From NCBI RefSeq assembly GCF_009914055.1, contig NZ_CP028271.1:1178001-1242000 (forward strand): a DNA stretch of 64,000 bases, in the 5' to 3' direction. This document shows, in pieces, positions 24,558 through 34,363 of this stretch. The stretch is from Mixta intestinalis (lineage in GTDB: Bacteria > Pseudomonadota > Gammaproteobacteria > Enterobacterales > Enterobacteriaceae). Every line of letters starts with the position of its first letter. The stretch's first letter is position 1. Below the pieces are notes generated by a model, which did no database searches, was not told where the DNA came from, and saw only the letters and a list, made by a program, of their open reading frames with translations. Position numbers and translations under genes: made by a program.

Positions 24558-26633
24558 TTAAGGGCGTCGGAAAAGGGCGATACTGCGTCCTTCCAGTTCG
24601 AAATCCATCTCTTTATTGATCACCAGCCCGCGTTTTGCGCTGTCAGAGGTGGTGAGTTCCAGCACCCAGCCGCCTTCGCCAAACTGCGGAATGCGGAACG
24701 GCACATTGCCTTCAAACGGGTTAAACAGCATCAACACATCATGCCAAATCCCTTCCTCCGGCTGCAAATCCGGACGGCCGAGATAAACGCCGAGCGTGGA
24801 GCCTTCATCCCACTGTTCCGGCTGCTGGAAACCGCCTCCGGCGTTAAACCACTTGATATCCATGCCGTCACGCCAGTTTTCCCGACGCAGCAGCGGCTGT
24901 TCGGCGCGTAGTTTGATGACCTGACGCGTAAACTCGCGCAGCGCCTCGCAGCTTTCCGGCAGATCGTCCCAGTGTACCCAGGAGATCTCGCTGTCCTGAC
25001 AGTAACCGTTGTTGTTACCCATCTGGCTGCGCCCGAACTCGTCGCCTGCCAGCAGCATTGGCGTGCCGTGGGAGAAGAGAATAGTGGCGAGAAAATTACG
25101 CTTCTGCCGCTCACGTACCGCGTTGATACCTTCATCGTCGGTTGGCCCTTCGACACCGTAGTTACAGGAGCGGTTATCGTTATGACCGTCGTTATTATCT
25201 TCGCCGTTAGCCTCGTTATGCTTTTCGTTGTACGACACCAGGTCGTTGAGCGTAAAGCCGTCATGGGCGGTGATAAAGTTAACGCTGGCCCAGGGGCGGC
25301 GCCCGCGCTGATCGTAGAGATCGCCGGAACCGAGCAGGCGTGCGGCGAAATCGGTAGAAACGTTATCGCCTTTCCAGTATTCGCGCACCGTATCGCGATA
25401 TTTATCGTTCCATTCGGCCCAGCCCGGCGGGAAGCCACCCACCTGATAGCCGCCGGGGCCAATATCCCAGGGCTCACCGATCAGTTTCACCTTCGACAGT
25501 ACCGGGTCCTGCATCACCGCATCGAAGAAGCCGCCGCGCTGGTCAAAGCCTTCCGGCTCGCGACCGAGAATAGTGCCGAGATCGAAGCGGAAACCATCGA
25601 CATGCATCGATTCCGCCCAGTAGCGCAGCGAGTCCATCACCATTTGCAGCACGCGCGGGTGCGAGGTGTTAACCGTGTTGCCGGTACCGGTATCGTTAAT
25701 GTAGTAGCGGTGCTGATCGGGCATGGTGCGATAGTAGGAGAAGTTATCGATCCCCTTGAACGACAGCGTCGGGCCAAGCTCGTTGCCTTCTGCCGTATGG
25801 TTATAAACCACGTCGAGGATGACCTCGATACCGGCATCATGGAATGAGCGCACCATATCGCGGAAGCCCTGAATGCCATTCGGCCCGTAATAGCGCGAGG
25901 CCGGGGCGAAGAAGCCGAGTGAGTTATAGCCCCAGAAATTTTTCAGCCCTTTATCCAGCAGATGCTGATCGTCCGGGAACCAGTGAACCGGCAACAGCTC
26001 CACCGAGGTGATGCCGAGGCTTTTAATATAATCCACCGATGCCTTATGGCCCATGCCTTCGAAAGTGCCCTGCAGTTCCGGCGGCAGCGCCGGGTTGAGC
26101 TGGGTAAAGCCTTTCACATGGGTTTCATAGATCACTGAGCGCGGCCAGGCGATAGCGGGGCGATGATTATCCTGCCAGTCAACGGCGTTGGGATCGATGA
26201 CCCGGCATTTCGGGGTAAAAGGGGCGCTGTCACGCGTGTCGAAAGTCAGGTCTTTATCTTCATGCAGCAGATCGTAAGCAAAATGCGCCTCGTTCCATTC
26301 GATATCACCTGCCAGCTCGCGCGCGTAGGGATCGATAAGCAGCTTGTTGGCGTTGAAGCGGTGGCCGTTTTCAGGATCGTAAGGGCCATGAACGCGGTAG
26401 CCGTAGAGCGCGCCCGGTTTCAGGCCCGGCACGTAGCCGTGCCAGATTTCATGGGTATATTCCGGCAGATCGAAGCGGGCGATCTCATTTTTCCCGCTCG
26501 GATCGTAGAGGCAAAGTTCCACGCGCTCCGCATGGGCGGAGAAAATGGCGAAATTGACGCCTTCGCCATCAAAGTTGGCGCCAAGCAGGTGACTGTACCC
26601 CGCCGTAATTTCAAAAGGCTTACCGTTTGACAT
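24558..26633 (-). CDS. glgX: Glycogen debranching enzyme GlgX
   Basis: 691-residue GH13 isoamylase-type enzyme. An N-terminal CBM48-like domain (about 10-110) precedes the catalytic barrel with DVVYNHTAEGN, nucleophile Asp in DGFRFDLGT, acid Glu in LIGEPWDIGPGGYQVG and ITAHDGFTLND. It hydrolyses alpha-1,6 branches of phosphorylase-limit dextrin, releasing maltooligosaccharides. Here it is the last gene of treZ-treY-glgX, so its products would be substrates for TreY. A 72-bp gap follows treY. GGAGAAGAATGC precedes the ATG. E. coli glgX lies instead in the glg operon. Confidence 0.94.
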   Translation of the reverse strand: MSNGKPFEITAGYSHLLGANFDGEGVNFAIFSAHAERVELCLYDPSGKNEIARFDLPEYTHEIWHGYVPGLKPGALYGYRVHGPYDPENGHRFNANKLLIDPYARELAGDIEWNEAHFAYDLLHEDKDLTFDTRDSAPFTPKCRVIDPNAVDWQDNHRPAIAWPRSVIYETHVKGFTQLNPALPPELQGTFEGMGHKASVDYIKSLGITSVELLPVHWFPDDQHLLDKGLKNFWGYNSLGFFAPASRYYGPNGIQGFRDMVRSFHDAGIEVILDVVYNHTAEGNELGPTLSFKGIDNFSYYRTMPDQHRYYINDTGTGNTVNTSHPRVLQMVMDSLRYWAESMHVDGFRFDLGTILGREPEGFDQRGGFFDAVMQDPVLSKVKLIGEPWDIGPGGYQVGGFPPGWAEWNDKYRDTVREYWKGDNVSTDFAARLLGSGDLYDQRGRRPWASVNFITAHDGFTLNDLVSYNEKHNEANGEDNNDGHNDNRSCNYGVEGPTDDEGINAVRERQKRNFLATILFSHGTPMLLAGDEFGRSQMGNNNGYCQDSEISWVHWDDLPESCEALREFTRQVIKLRAEQPLLRRENWRDGMDIKWFNAGGGFQQPEQWDEGSTLGVYLGRPDLQPEEGIWHDVLMLFNPFEGNVPFRIPQFGEGGWVLELTTSDSAKRGLVINKEMDFELEGRSIALFRRP

Positions 26634-26705
26634 GCATTCTTCTCCATTGAATGTTCAGGTTTTCGCAGAGAGCAGCGATAGCTAACTAACGTTAAAGCAA
26701 TAAAA

Positions 26706-29240
26706 TCAAATGCTTAAAAAAGAAACCGGCAGGCAGCGATCGAACGTTTCCAGCGCAATACGATCGGTAACGTCGCGCTCTTCACCGCTCAGCATGTCGC
26801 GGTAGCGGCGGTTGGCGAGTCGCTCGGGCAGCACCAGCTCCGTTCCCGCCCAGTGTTCACGATGTGGCTGCGCCAGGTTATCTGGCAGAACGTTAAACAC
26901 CAGACGGGGAGCAATAACGATCAGCGCCGCATCGTCATCTACCCTGGCGAAAGCGATAACGTTTTCTTCGTGCTCGCCGACTGCGTTGAGCGGCAGATAG
27001 TCACCGCGCTGGAACAGTGCGGGCTGCTGCTGGCGCAGGTGCAGCAATCGGGCGACGATACGCTGTTTTAACGCGCCGCTGCGCCAGCCTTCTTCACCGG
27101 TGATGGCCGACATATTGTCATCGTCCAGCATCTGTTCCAGCGCGGGAAAATCGGGATCGCGTCGGTTATCAGGATCGACCAGGCTGAAATTAAGTGCCTC
27201 GCTGCCCTGATAGATATCAGGTACGCCCGGTGCCGTTAGCTTCAGGATAGTCTGCGTCAGGCTGTTCACCAGGCCTGCACGAATAAATGGCTGGAGCGCG
27301 GCGGTAAAATCTTGCAGAAAACGCGTATTGTCGGGAGAAAGCAGGTGGCTGGCGTAGTTAAGCACCGCCTTCTCATAGCTGTCGTTGCTGTCGCCCCAGT
27401 TGGTGCGCTGTTTCGCTTCACGCAACGCTTTTTCGGTAAATTCCAGGAAGCGTTCTTCCAGCGCTTTCAGGCCCGCCCGATCCTGCGGCTGTAGCGTGGT
27501 TGGCCAGATGCCCGCCAGCGCCTGATAGAGCATCCAGGCGACCGCCGGTTTTGGTGCCGTACCATCTTCCAGCGTCACCACTTTTTCCTGGTTTATTTGA
27601 CGCCAGCGGGTTACGCATTCCGCCCAGCGCTGTGGCGCTTCGGTCAGCGTATAAAGTCGGGCGCGGGCATCTTCACCGCGTTTGGTATCATGGGTTGAGG
27701 TGCCGGAGAGCGCATCCGGCTGGCGTTCCAGCCGTGTTTGCATTTCCCGATGAAAGCGGCTGATAGAGAAAGTGCGCGGCAGCGGCTCGGCACCCACCTC
27801 ATTCAGCGCCAGATCCATGTTCTGGCGGAAGAACAGCGTATCTTCAACCGATTTTGCCATTAGCGGGCCGGTTAACTGCTGGAAGCGGATGCGGAAGTTT
27901 GCGGCTTCGGCGGCTGCGTCTTCAGCAATATCGCCCGCCAGAAGCCGGGTGAGAAAATCGAGCGTTGCACTATCGGGCGCATTGGCACCGGCTTTTACCC
28001 TGTCAACCACGCTTTGTAACATCTCCCGATCCGCCGTACGCATACCCGCTGTGGTGCCATAGGTGCGGTAAACCGGGAAGGCGATCAGTAGCTCGCGCAG
28101 CGCAGTGGCGACAGCCTCCCGATCCAGGTCCACGTTTTCTGATTCAGCGACCGTTAGCGCGATATGCAGCAAACGGGTAAACTCGCCTTCAAAGTTTTTA
28201 TTCGCCATCAGCAGCTTGGCGGCGCGCAGCTCGGCCTTCATATCGACTTGCCTGCCGTTTACCTCATTCCAGGCTTTGCGCATGGCACCGAGCTGATCGT
28301 TATCCACCAGCACATCGGAAAGGGATTCGATAAATTCATAGCCGGTGGTGCCGGAGATCGGCCACTCTTCGGGGATTTGTTCGCCTTTGCCGAGAATTTT
28401 CTCTACCGTGATATAGCACTCCGGCCCGGCCTGCTGGCGCAGCTGCGCCAGATAAGCCTGCGGATCGGCCAGGCCGTCAACGTGATCGACGCGCAGTCCA
28501 TCGACTACGCCGGAATGCACCAGTTCAAGAATCAGGCGATGGGTATCATCGAATACTGCCTTATCCTCAACCCGTACCCCTACCAGACCGGTAATCTCAA
28601 AGAAGCGGCGATAGGAGAGATCGCGCGGCGCGTCACGCCACGACATTAAACGCCAGGGCTGTTGATCGTGCAGCTCAGACAGCGCCCTGGCATCTGTTAA
28701 CGCTAAGACTTCCTCTTCGCGCCCCTGCCAGCTTTCCGGCGTCAGCGGGTAGAAGCTTTCGTAACAGGCGAAAGCGGGGCGACCGGTTTGCGGATCGCGC
28801 TGTACGCTGATATCGCCGTTTTCCAGTACCTTTTCAAAGGTATCGCCGAGAAAGGGCAGCGTCAGGCGGCGCGTCCAGTCAATATCAAAATAGTGGGCGT
28901 AGCGGCTCTGCGATCCATGCTCTATCACGTCACGCCACCACGCATTTTCCAGCGAGGCGGCCATATGATTCGGCACGATATCCAGAATCAACCCCAGCCC
29001 GGCCTGCTGGAGCGCCTTTACCATGCGGTCAAAGCCCGCGCGTCCGCCGATGGAAGGATCGATCTCATTGGCATCGGTAACGTCATAGCCGTGCGTTGAA
29101 CCTGTGGTAGCGGTAAAGATCGGTGAGGCATAAAGATGGCTGATGCCGAGCCGCTTAAGGTAGGGCACCAGCGCGGCGGCGCGATCGAACGTCATGCCGT
29201 TGCGAAACTGAATACGGTAGGTTGCGGTTGGAATATTCAC
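26706..29240 (-). CDS. treY: Maltooligosyl trehalose synthase TreY
   Basis: 844-residue GH13 enzyme that turns the reducing end of a maltooligosaccharide into a trehalosyl unit by intramolecular transglucosylation. Motifs: YASPIFTATTGSTHGYDV near residue 40, DIVPNHMA, GLRVDHVDGLADP (nucleophile Asp), the acid in YITVEKIL and STHDTKRGEDAR. GTG start with AGGAG; GTGA overlaps the treZ stop by 4 nt, so expression is coupled. Together with TreZ it makes free trehalose from glycogen, an osmoprotection and desiccation route. Confidence 0.94.
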   Translation of the reverse strand: MNIPTATYRIQFRNGMTFDRAAALVPYLKRLGISHLYASPIFTATTGSTHGYDVTDANEIDPSIGGRAGFDRMVKALQQAGLGLILDIVPNHMAASLENAWWRDVIEHGSQSRYAHYFDIDWTRRLTLPFLGDTFEKVLENGDISVQRDPQTGRPAFACYESFYPLTPESWQGREEEVLALTDARALSELHDQQPWRLMSWRDAPRDLSYRRFFEITGLVGVRVEDKAVFDDTHRLILELVHSGVVDGLRVDHVDGLADPQAYLAQLRQQAGPECYITVEKILGKGEQIPEEWPISGTTGYEFIESLSDVLVDNDQLGAMRKAWNEVNGRQVDMKAELRAAKLLMANKNFEGEFTRLLHIALTVAESENVDLDREAVATALRELLIAFPVYRTYGTTAGMRTADREMLQSVVDRVKAGANAPDSATLDFLTRLLAGDIAEDAAAEAANFRIRFQQLTGPLMAKSVEDTLFFRQNMDLALNEVGAEPLPRTFSISRFHREMQTRLERQPDALSGTSTHDTKRGEDARARLYTLTEAPQRWAECVTRWRQINQEKVVTLEDGTAPKPAVAWMLYQALAGIWPTTLQPQDRAGLKALEERFLEFTEKALREAKQRTNWGDSNDSYEKAVLNYASHLLSPDNTRFLQDFTAALQPFIRAGLVNSLTQTILKLTAPGVPDIYQGSEALNFSLVDPDNRRDPDFPALEQMLDDDNMSAITGEEGWRSGALKQRIVARLLHLRQQQPALFQRGDYLPLNAVGEHEENVIAFARVDDDAALIVIAPRLVFNVLPDNLAQPHREHWAGTELVLPERLANRRYRDMLSGEERDVTDRIALETFDRCLPVSFLSI

Positions 29241-31024
29241 GATGCATCTCCTGAGGCAAGGCGGACGATAATGGCGTTTTGCGGCAGTTCAGCGCTCGCC
29301 TGCGGCCAGGCAAAAATCGTTTCGCCCGGTAGTTCCGGCAGCGGCTGGGCGTTTTCGCCAATATTGATCGCCATAGAAAGCGTTCCTTGCGGGAAGCGCC
29401 AGCTTACGGCGACAAATCCCGTTGCGGTTTTCAACACGCTGCCCGCGTTACCGCCTGCGGTAGCCAGCAGCGGAACGACATGTTGCTGACGCAGCGCCAG
29501 CAGTTCTCGTGTGAACGCCAGCCAGGCTTTGCCTTCTTCGCTTTCAGGCTTGTTCCAGTCGAGTTTTGAACGGTTAAACGTCTCCGGCGCGTTAGGATCG
29601 GGTACGCTTTCGCCTTCATGCCCGGCGTGACCGGCAAACTCTTTAGCCCGACCTTCGCGCACCGCTTTAGCCAGATCGCCATGAAAATCGGTGAAGAACA
29701 GGAAGGGGTTGGTTTCGCCATACTCTTCGCCCATAAACAGCAAGGGAATATGTGGCGAGAAAAGCAGCATGGCGAGCAGAACTTTGGTGCGAGCGGATCC
29801 GGCCAGGGTAATCAGCCTGTCGCCCTGGGCGCGATTGCCTATTTGATCGTGGTTCTGAATAAAATCGACAAAGGCGACCGGCGGCTGACCACTGCTTTTG
29901 ACGCCCTGCGGTTTGCCGGTTTGCGGTGACACCTCTCCCTGCCAGGCGAAGCCTTCCGTCAGGGTGCGGGCCAGCAGTTTTTCCGGCGCGCTGGCAAAAT
30001 CCTGGTAGTAGGCGTGCGTTTCGCCGGTGGCGAAAACGTGCACGGCATTGTGGAAATCGTCGTTCCATTCGCCGGTAAACAGTGGCGCGTTGCCGTTTTC
30101 ATCGCGCGGGTGCAGGAAGATAACGTTACGGTTATCTTCGGTGGTGAGGTGAATCGGACGATCGGTAATCTCAGCGCGGATGCGTTCGGCAATCTCGATC
30201 AGTATGTGGCGATCGGAACTGTCTTCTATCTGATCGATGGCATCGAAGCGCAGGCCGTCAAGGTTAAACTCCTGTAACCAGTAAAGCGGCGCTTCAGCAA
30301 TGTAGCTGCGGGTTGCCTCTACATCATAGGCGATGCCTGCGCCCCACGGCGTCATACGTTCTTTATGGAAGAAATCAGGCGACAGCAGCGGCAGGTAATT
30401 GCCTTCCGGGCCGAAATGGTTAAGCACGATATCAAGCACTACCGAGAGGCCGTGATCGTGGGCGGCATCCACAAAAGCTTTAAAATCATCCGGCGTGCCG
30501 TAGGCGGCGTGCGGCGCATACAGCAATACGCCATCATAGCCCCAGCCGCGTTGACCGCCAAATTGCGAAACCGGCAGCACCTCAAGCATGGTGACACCCA
30601 GTTCGGCCAGATATGGCAGCTTTTTAATCGCCGCCTGAAAGGTGCCTTCCGGGGTAAAGGTGCCGATGTGCATCTCATAAACGACGGTATCGCTCCAGGG
30701 ACGGCCTTGCCATTTAGTGTTACGCCATTGATAGCGGGTGGGATCGATAACCAGAGAAGGCCCGTTGACATCCGCCTTTTGGGCGCGTGACGCCGGATCC
30801 GGTACGGTCATACCGTCAGCCAGTACAAAATGATACTCCGCGCCGGGCGCAACGCCGGAGACCTGTCGCTCAAACCATCCGTCACCGATCGGGTTCATCG
30901 CTTTTTCTTCGCCGGATAACCTGAGCGTTACCGTTTTCTGCCCGGTCGCCCAAAGGCGAAAACGAACGCTACCGTCGGCCTGATATTCGGCACCCCAACT
31001 TTTCACAAATGATTTGGACTCCAT
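29237..31024 (-). CDS. treZ: Malto-oligosyltrehalose trehalohydrolase TreZ
   Basis: 595-residue GH13 enzyme. An N-terminal beta domain (about 1-100) precedes the barrel with MHIGTFTPEGTF, DIVLNHFGPEGN, nucleophile Asp in DGLRFDAIDQI, acid in TTEDNRN and QNHDQIGNR. It cuts the alpha-1,4 bond next to the trehalosyl end made by TreY, releasing trehalose. It is first in treZ-treY-glgX. GAGG sits 7 nt before the ATG. Its promoter must lie in the 529-bp gap shared with thrS; no sigma-factor motif stands out there. Confidence 0.94.
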   Translation of the reverse strand: MESKSFVKSWGAEYQADGSVRFRLWATGQKTVTLRLSGEEKAMNPIGDGWFERQVSGVAPGAEYHFVLADGMTVPDPASRAQKADVNGPSLVIDPTRYQWRNTKWQGRPWSDTVVYEMHIGTFTPEGTFQAAIKKLPYLAELGVTMLEVLPVSQFGGQRGWGYDGVLLYAPHAAYGTPDDFKAFVDAAHDHGLSVVLDIVLNHFGPEGNYLPLLSPDFFHKERMTPWGAGIAYDVEATRSYIAEAPLYWLQEFNLDGLRFDAIDQIEDSSDRHILIEIAERIRAEITDRPIHLTTEDNRNVIFLHPRDENGNAPLFTGEWNDDFHNAVHVFATGETHAYYQDFASAPEKLLARTLTEGFAWQGEVSPQTGKPQGVKSSGQPPVAFVDFIQNHDQIGNRAQGDRLITLAGSARTKVLLAMLLFSPHIPLLFMGEEYGETNPFLFFTDFHGDLAKAVREGRAKEFAGHAGHEGESVPDPNAPETFNRSKLDWNKPESEEGKAWLAFTRELLALRQQHVVPLLATAGGNAGSVLKTATGFVAVSWRFPQGTLSMAINIGENAQPLPELPGETIFAWPQASAELPQNAIIVRLASGDAS

Positions 31025-31479
31025 TCAATTGCCTCTTTATATCCGGAAGTGAGCAATGGACGACATCGCGCGGGATTTATTCCGCTGATGCGATTTAATA
31101 GCGTATAGATGTAAGCGCGATCTGGATGCCATCGGGGGCAGCGCTTTTGCGGCAGCTATCTGAGATGGCTGCCCACTCAGCGTGGCGAAATTGAAACGGT
31201 GTCCGATTGTCCCGGCTCCAGGCAGCGTACAGAGAACAATCATAGACCATTATGCAAGAGTTGAAGGGCGGGCAGGCTAAGGCTGACAGGGTTAGCATCT
31301 GCCAACCGATAGTTGGCGAATTGCAGCAAGAAAAACGGCTTACTATTCACCTGTTTTATATCCCTCTTTAAGCGTGTAAGATATTCACGCTTTAGTAATC
31401 AACCGGTTCGGTCACGTTGAACGTCCGTGCCTGACCGCGCGCCAAACTGACAATTGTGGGTTGGTATTGGTCGGTGAAT

Positions 31480-31550
31480 TGCTGAAAATTAACTCAAAAT
31501 CAATTTTGCATGTAATCTTTCGTGTGGGTTACCACTGCATTTAAGGATAT
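31480..31550 (+). promoter_or_regulatory. thrS translational operator (leader RNA)
   Basis: The last 70 nt before thrS closely resemble the E. coli thrS operator, whose tRNA-Thr-like arm lets ThrRS repress its own translation. Seen here: an AAAAT-CA-ATTTT repeat (31496-31507), CTTTCGTGTGGGTTACCACTG with the CGT anticodon-like triplet (31521-31523) and a GTGG/CCAC stem, then the AAGGAT ribosome site. The remaining 450 bp back to treZ hold a possible -10 TAAGAT (31377-31382) and nothing else I can support. Confidence 0.65.
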
Positions 31551-31553
31551 GAA

Positions 31554-33482
31554 ATGCCTGTAATTACTCTTCCTGACGGCAGTCAGCGCAGCTACGATCG
31601 TGCCATTAGCGTAATGGAAATCGCGCAGGATATCGGACCGGGCCTGGCGAAAGCCTGCATCGCCGGTCGGGTTAACGGCGAGCTGGTGGATGCGGTCGAT
31701 CCTATCTCTGAAGACGCCTCCGTGGCGATTATCACCGCTAAAGATGAAGCGGGGCTGGAAATTATTCGCCACTCCTGCGCGCATCTGCTGGGCCATGCGA
31801 TGAAACAGCTGTGGCCAAACGCTAAAATGGCTATCGGCCCGGTAATCGATAACGGCTTCTATTATGATGTGGATCTCGATCATACCCTGACGCAGGAAGA
31901 TCTCGAGCGGCTCGAAAAGCGCATGCACGAGCTGGCTGAAACCAACTATGACGTGGTGAAGAAAAAAGTCAGCTGGCAGGAAGCGCGCGACGTCTTCGCC
32001 GAACGTGGCGAAAGCTATAAAACGACAATTCTCGATGAGAACGTCAGCCACGACGACCGCCCTGGCCTTTATCACCACGAAGAATATATCGATATGTGCC
32101 GAGGGCCGCACGTACCGAATATGCGCTTCTGCCACCACTTTAAGCTGCAAAAAATTGCGGGCGCTTACTGGCGCGGCAACAGCGATAACAAAATGCTGCA
32201 ACGTATTTACGGCACCGCCTGGGCAGATAAGAAACAGCTGAACGCCTATTTACAGCGTCTGGAAGAGGCAGCGAAGCGCGACCATCGTAAGATCGGTAAG
32301 CAGCTTGACCTCTACCATATGCAGGAAGAAGCGCCCGGTATGGTGTTCTGGCACAACGACGGCTGGACGATTTTCCGCGAGCTGGAAACCTTCGTGCGCA
32401 GCAAGCTGAAAGAGTACCAGTATCAGGAAGTTAAAGGTCCGTTTATGATGGACCGCGTGCTGTGGGAAAAAACCGGTCACTGGGAAAACTACAAAGAGGC
32501 GATGTTCACCACCGCGTCTGAGAACCGTGAATACTGCATTAAGCCGATGAACTGCCCTGGCCACGTGCAGATTTTCAATCAGGGTCTAAAATCATACCGC
32601 GACCTGCCGCTGCGCATGGCGGAGTTCGGCAGCTGCCACCGCAATGAGCCTTCTGGTTCGCTGCACGGTCTGATGCGCGTTCGCGGCTTTACTCAGGATG
32701 ACGCCCATATCTTCTGTACGGAAGAACAGGTACGCGCTGAGGTAAACAGCTGCATCAGAATGGTGTACGACATGTACAGCACCTTCGGTTTTGAAAAAAT
32801 CGTGGTGAAACTTTCTACCCGTCCTGAAAAACGCATCGGTAGCGATGCGCTATGGGATCGCGCAGAAGCGGATCTGGCCGCAGCGCTGGAAGAAAACGCG
32901 ATTCCGTTCGACTACCAGCCGGGCGAGGGAGCATTCTACGGTCCGAAAATCGAATTTACCCTGCATGACTGCCTCGATCGTGCCTGGCAGTGTGGTACCG
33001 TTCAGCTCGACTTTTCTTTGCCGGGCCGTCTGAGTGCATCGTATGTAGGTGAAAATAATGAACGACAGGTGCCGGTAATGATTCACCGTGCTATTCTGGG
33101 TTCAATGGAACGCTTTATCGGTATTCTGACTGAAGAATACGCCGGTTTTTATCCAACCTGGCTGGCACCGGTACAAGCAGTGGTGATGAATATCACCGAC
33201 GGGCAGTCTGATTACGTCAACGAATTAACGCGAAAACTACAGAATGCGGGCATTCGTGTAAAAGCAGACTTGAGAAACGAGAAGATTGGCTTTAAAATCC
33301 GCGAGCACACATTGCGTCGCGTCCCTTACATGCTGGTCTGCGGTGATAAAGAGGTAGAAGCTGGTAAAGTGGCTGTACGTACCCGCCGCGGTAAAGACCT
33401 TGGGTCGATGGACGTAGATGTGCTGATCGAGAAGCTGCAGCAAGAAATACGCAGCCGCAATCTTCATCAATTGGAGGAATAA
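31554..33482 (+). CDS. thrS: Threonyl-tRNA synthetase
   Basis: 642 residues, identical in length to E. coli ThrRS. Domains: TGS (1-62), second N-terminal editing domain with HSCAHLLGHAMKQLWP (His73/His77 type), class II catalytic core (KPMNCPGHVQIF, motif 2 FGSCHRNEPSGSLHGLMR, motif 3 AILGSMERFIGIL) and a C-terminal anticodon-binding domain from about 535. Zn ligands are the Cys in NCPGH, the His in DDAHIF and a later His. It charges tRNA-Thr and clears Ser-tRNA-Thr. First gene of the thrS-infC-rpmI-rplT cluster. Confidence 0.98.
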   Translation: MPVITLPDGSQRSYDRAISVMEIAQDIGPGLAKACIAGRVNGELVDAVDPISEDASVAIITAKDEAGLEIIRHSCAHLLGHAMKQLWPNAKMAIGPVIDNGFYYDVDLDHTLTQEDLERLEKRMHELAETNYDVVKKKVSWQEARDVFAERGESYKTTILDENVSHDDRPGLYHHEEYIDMCRGPHVPNMRFCHHFKLQKIAGAYWRGNSDNKMLQRIYGTAWADKKQLNAYLQRLEEAAKRDHRKIGKQLDLYHMQEEAPGMVFWHNDGWTIFRELETFVRSKLKEYQYQEVKGPFMMDRVLWEKTGHWENYKEAMFTTASENREYCIKPMNCPGHVQIFNQGLKSYRDLPLRMAEFGSCHRNEPSGSLHGLMRVRGFTQDDAHIFCTEEQVRAEVNSCIRMVYDMYSTFGFEKIVVKLSTRPEKRIGSDALWDRAEADLAAALEENAIPFDYQPGEGAFYGPKIEFTLHDCLDRAWQCGTVQLDFSLPGRLSASYVGENNERQVPVMIHRAILGSMERFIGILTEEYAGFYPTWLAPVQAVVMNITDGQSDYVNELTRKLQNAGIRVKADLRNEKIGFKIREHTLRRVPYMLVCGDKEVEAGKVAVRTRRGKDLGSMDVDVLIEKLQQEIRSRNLHQLEE

Positions 33483-33485
33483 GGT

Positions 33486-34028
33486 ATTAAAGGCGGAAAA
33501 CGAGTTCAACCGACGCGTCCCAATCGTATTAACGGTGAAATCCGTGCTACCGAGGTGCGTCTGACTGGCGTCGAAGGCGAGCAGCTTGGTATTGTTAGTT
33601 TACGCGAAGCTATTGAAAAAGCTGAAGAAGCAGGTGTTGATTTAGTTGAAATCAGCCCTAACGCCGAACCGCCGGTTTGTCGTATAATGGATTACGGCAA
33701 GTTCCTCTATGAAAAGAGCAAATCTTCTAAGGAACAGAAGAAGAAGCAGAAAGTTATCCAGGTTAAGGAAATTAAATTCCGTCCTGGTACCGATGAAGGC
33801 GACTATCAGGTCAAACTACGCAACCTGGTTCGTTTTCTGGAAGAAGGCGATAAAGCCAAAATCACCCTGCGTTTCCGTGGGCGTGAAATGGCGCATCAAC
33901 AGATCGGTATGGAAGTGCTTAACCGCGTGAAAGAAGATCTGAGTGAACTGGCAGTGGTCGAATCCTTCCCTTCGAAGATTGAAGGCCGCCAGATGATCAT
34001 GGTGCTCGCACCCAAGAAGAAACAGTAG
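33486..34028 (+). CDS. infC: Translation initiation factor IF-3 (ATT start)
   Basis: 180 residues when started at the ATT codon at 33486, matching the E. coli length; the first codons give KGGKRVQPTRPNRINGEIR, the conserved N-terminus. An internal GTG at 33555 would remove 23 conserved residues. GGAGG lies 8 nt upstream, overlapping the thrS stop. IF-3 binds the 30S subunit and rejects non-canonical start codons, so an AUU start makes its synthesis self-limiting, as known in E. coli. Both lobes are complete (N about 1-75, C about 90-180). Confidence 0.97.
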   Translation: MKGGKRVQPTRPNRINGEIRATEVRLTGVEGEQLGIVSLREAIEKAEEAGVDLVEISPNAEPPVCRIMDYGKFLYEKSKSSKEQKKKQKVIQVKEIKFRPGTDEGDYQVKLRNLVRFLEEGDKAKITLRFRGREMAHQQIGMEVLNRVKEDLSELAVVESFPSKIEGRQMIMVLAPKKKQ

Positions 34029-34046
34029 GCTTTCAAGTAATAATGT

Positions 34047-34125
34047 CGCGCAGCGTTCGCGCTGTGCGGTTATTGTTCGCCTGTCTGGTTCATTTTATTA
34101 ACAATGCGAAGTGGATATTTTATAA
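34047..34125 (+). promoter_or_regulatory. infC-rpmI leader with UUCG hairpin (likely L20 operator)
   Basis: A 9-bp stem CGCGCAGCG/CGCTGTGCG (34047-34055 with 34060-34068, one wobble) closes a UUCG tetraloop. About 50 nt follow before the rpmI start. In E. coli, L20 represses rpmI-rplT by binding a pseudoknot spanning this region. Equivalence is inferred from position. Confidence 0.5.
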
Positions 34126-34323
34126 ATGCCTAAGATTAAAACTGTCCGTGGCGCGGCTAAACGCTTTAAAAAAACCGGTAAAGGTGGATTTAAGCACAAG
34201 CACGCTAACCTGCGTCATATCCTGACCAAAAAATCAACCAAGCGTAAACGTCACCTGCGCCCGAAAGCCATGGTGTCTAAAGGCGATCTGGGTCTGGTAA
34301 TTGCCTGCCTGCCGTACGCATAA
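34126..34323 (+). CDS. rpmI: 50S ribosomal protein L35
   Basis: 65 residues, very basic, opening PKIKTVRGAAKRFKKTGKGG and ending GLVIACLPYA; typical L35. It belongs to the large ribosomal subunit near the exit side. It lies between infC and rplT, with a 40-bp gap to rplT. Its ribosome site sits in AAGTGGATATTTTATAA, similar to E. coli. Confidence 0.97.
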   Translation: MPKIKTVRGAAKRFKKTGKGGFKHKHANLRHILTKKSTKRKRHLRPKAMVSKGDLGLVIACLPYA

Positions 34324-34363
34324 GTTATTTTTTTCCATCAGAATATAGAACAGGAGAGCTAAC

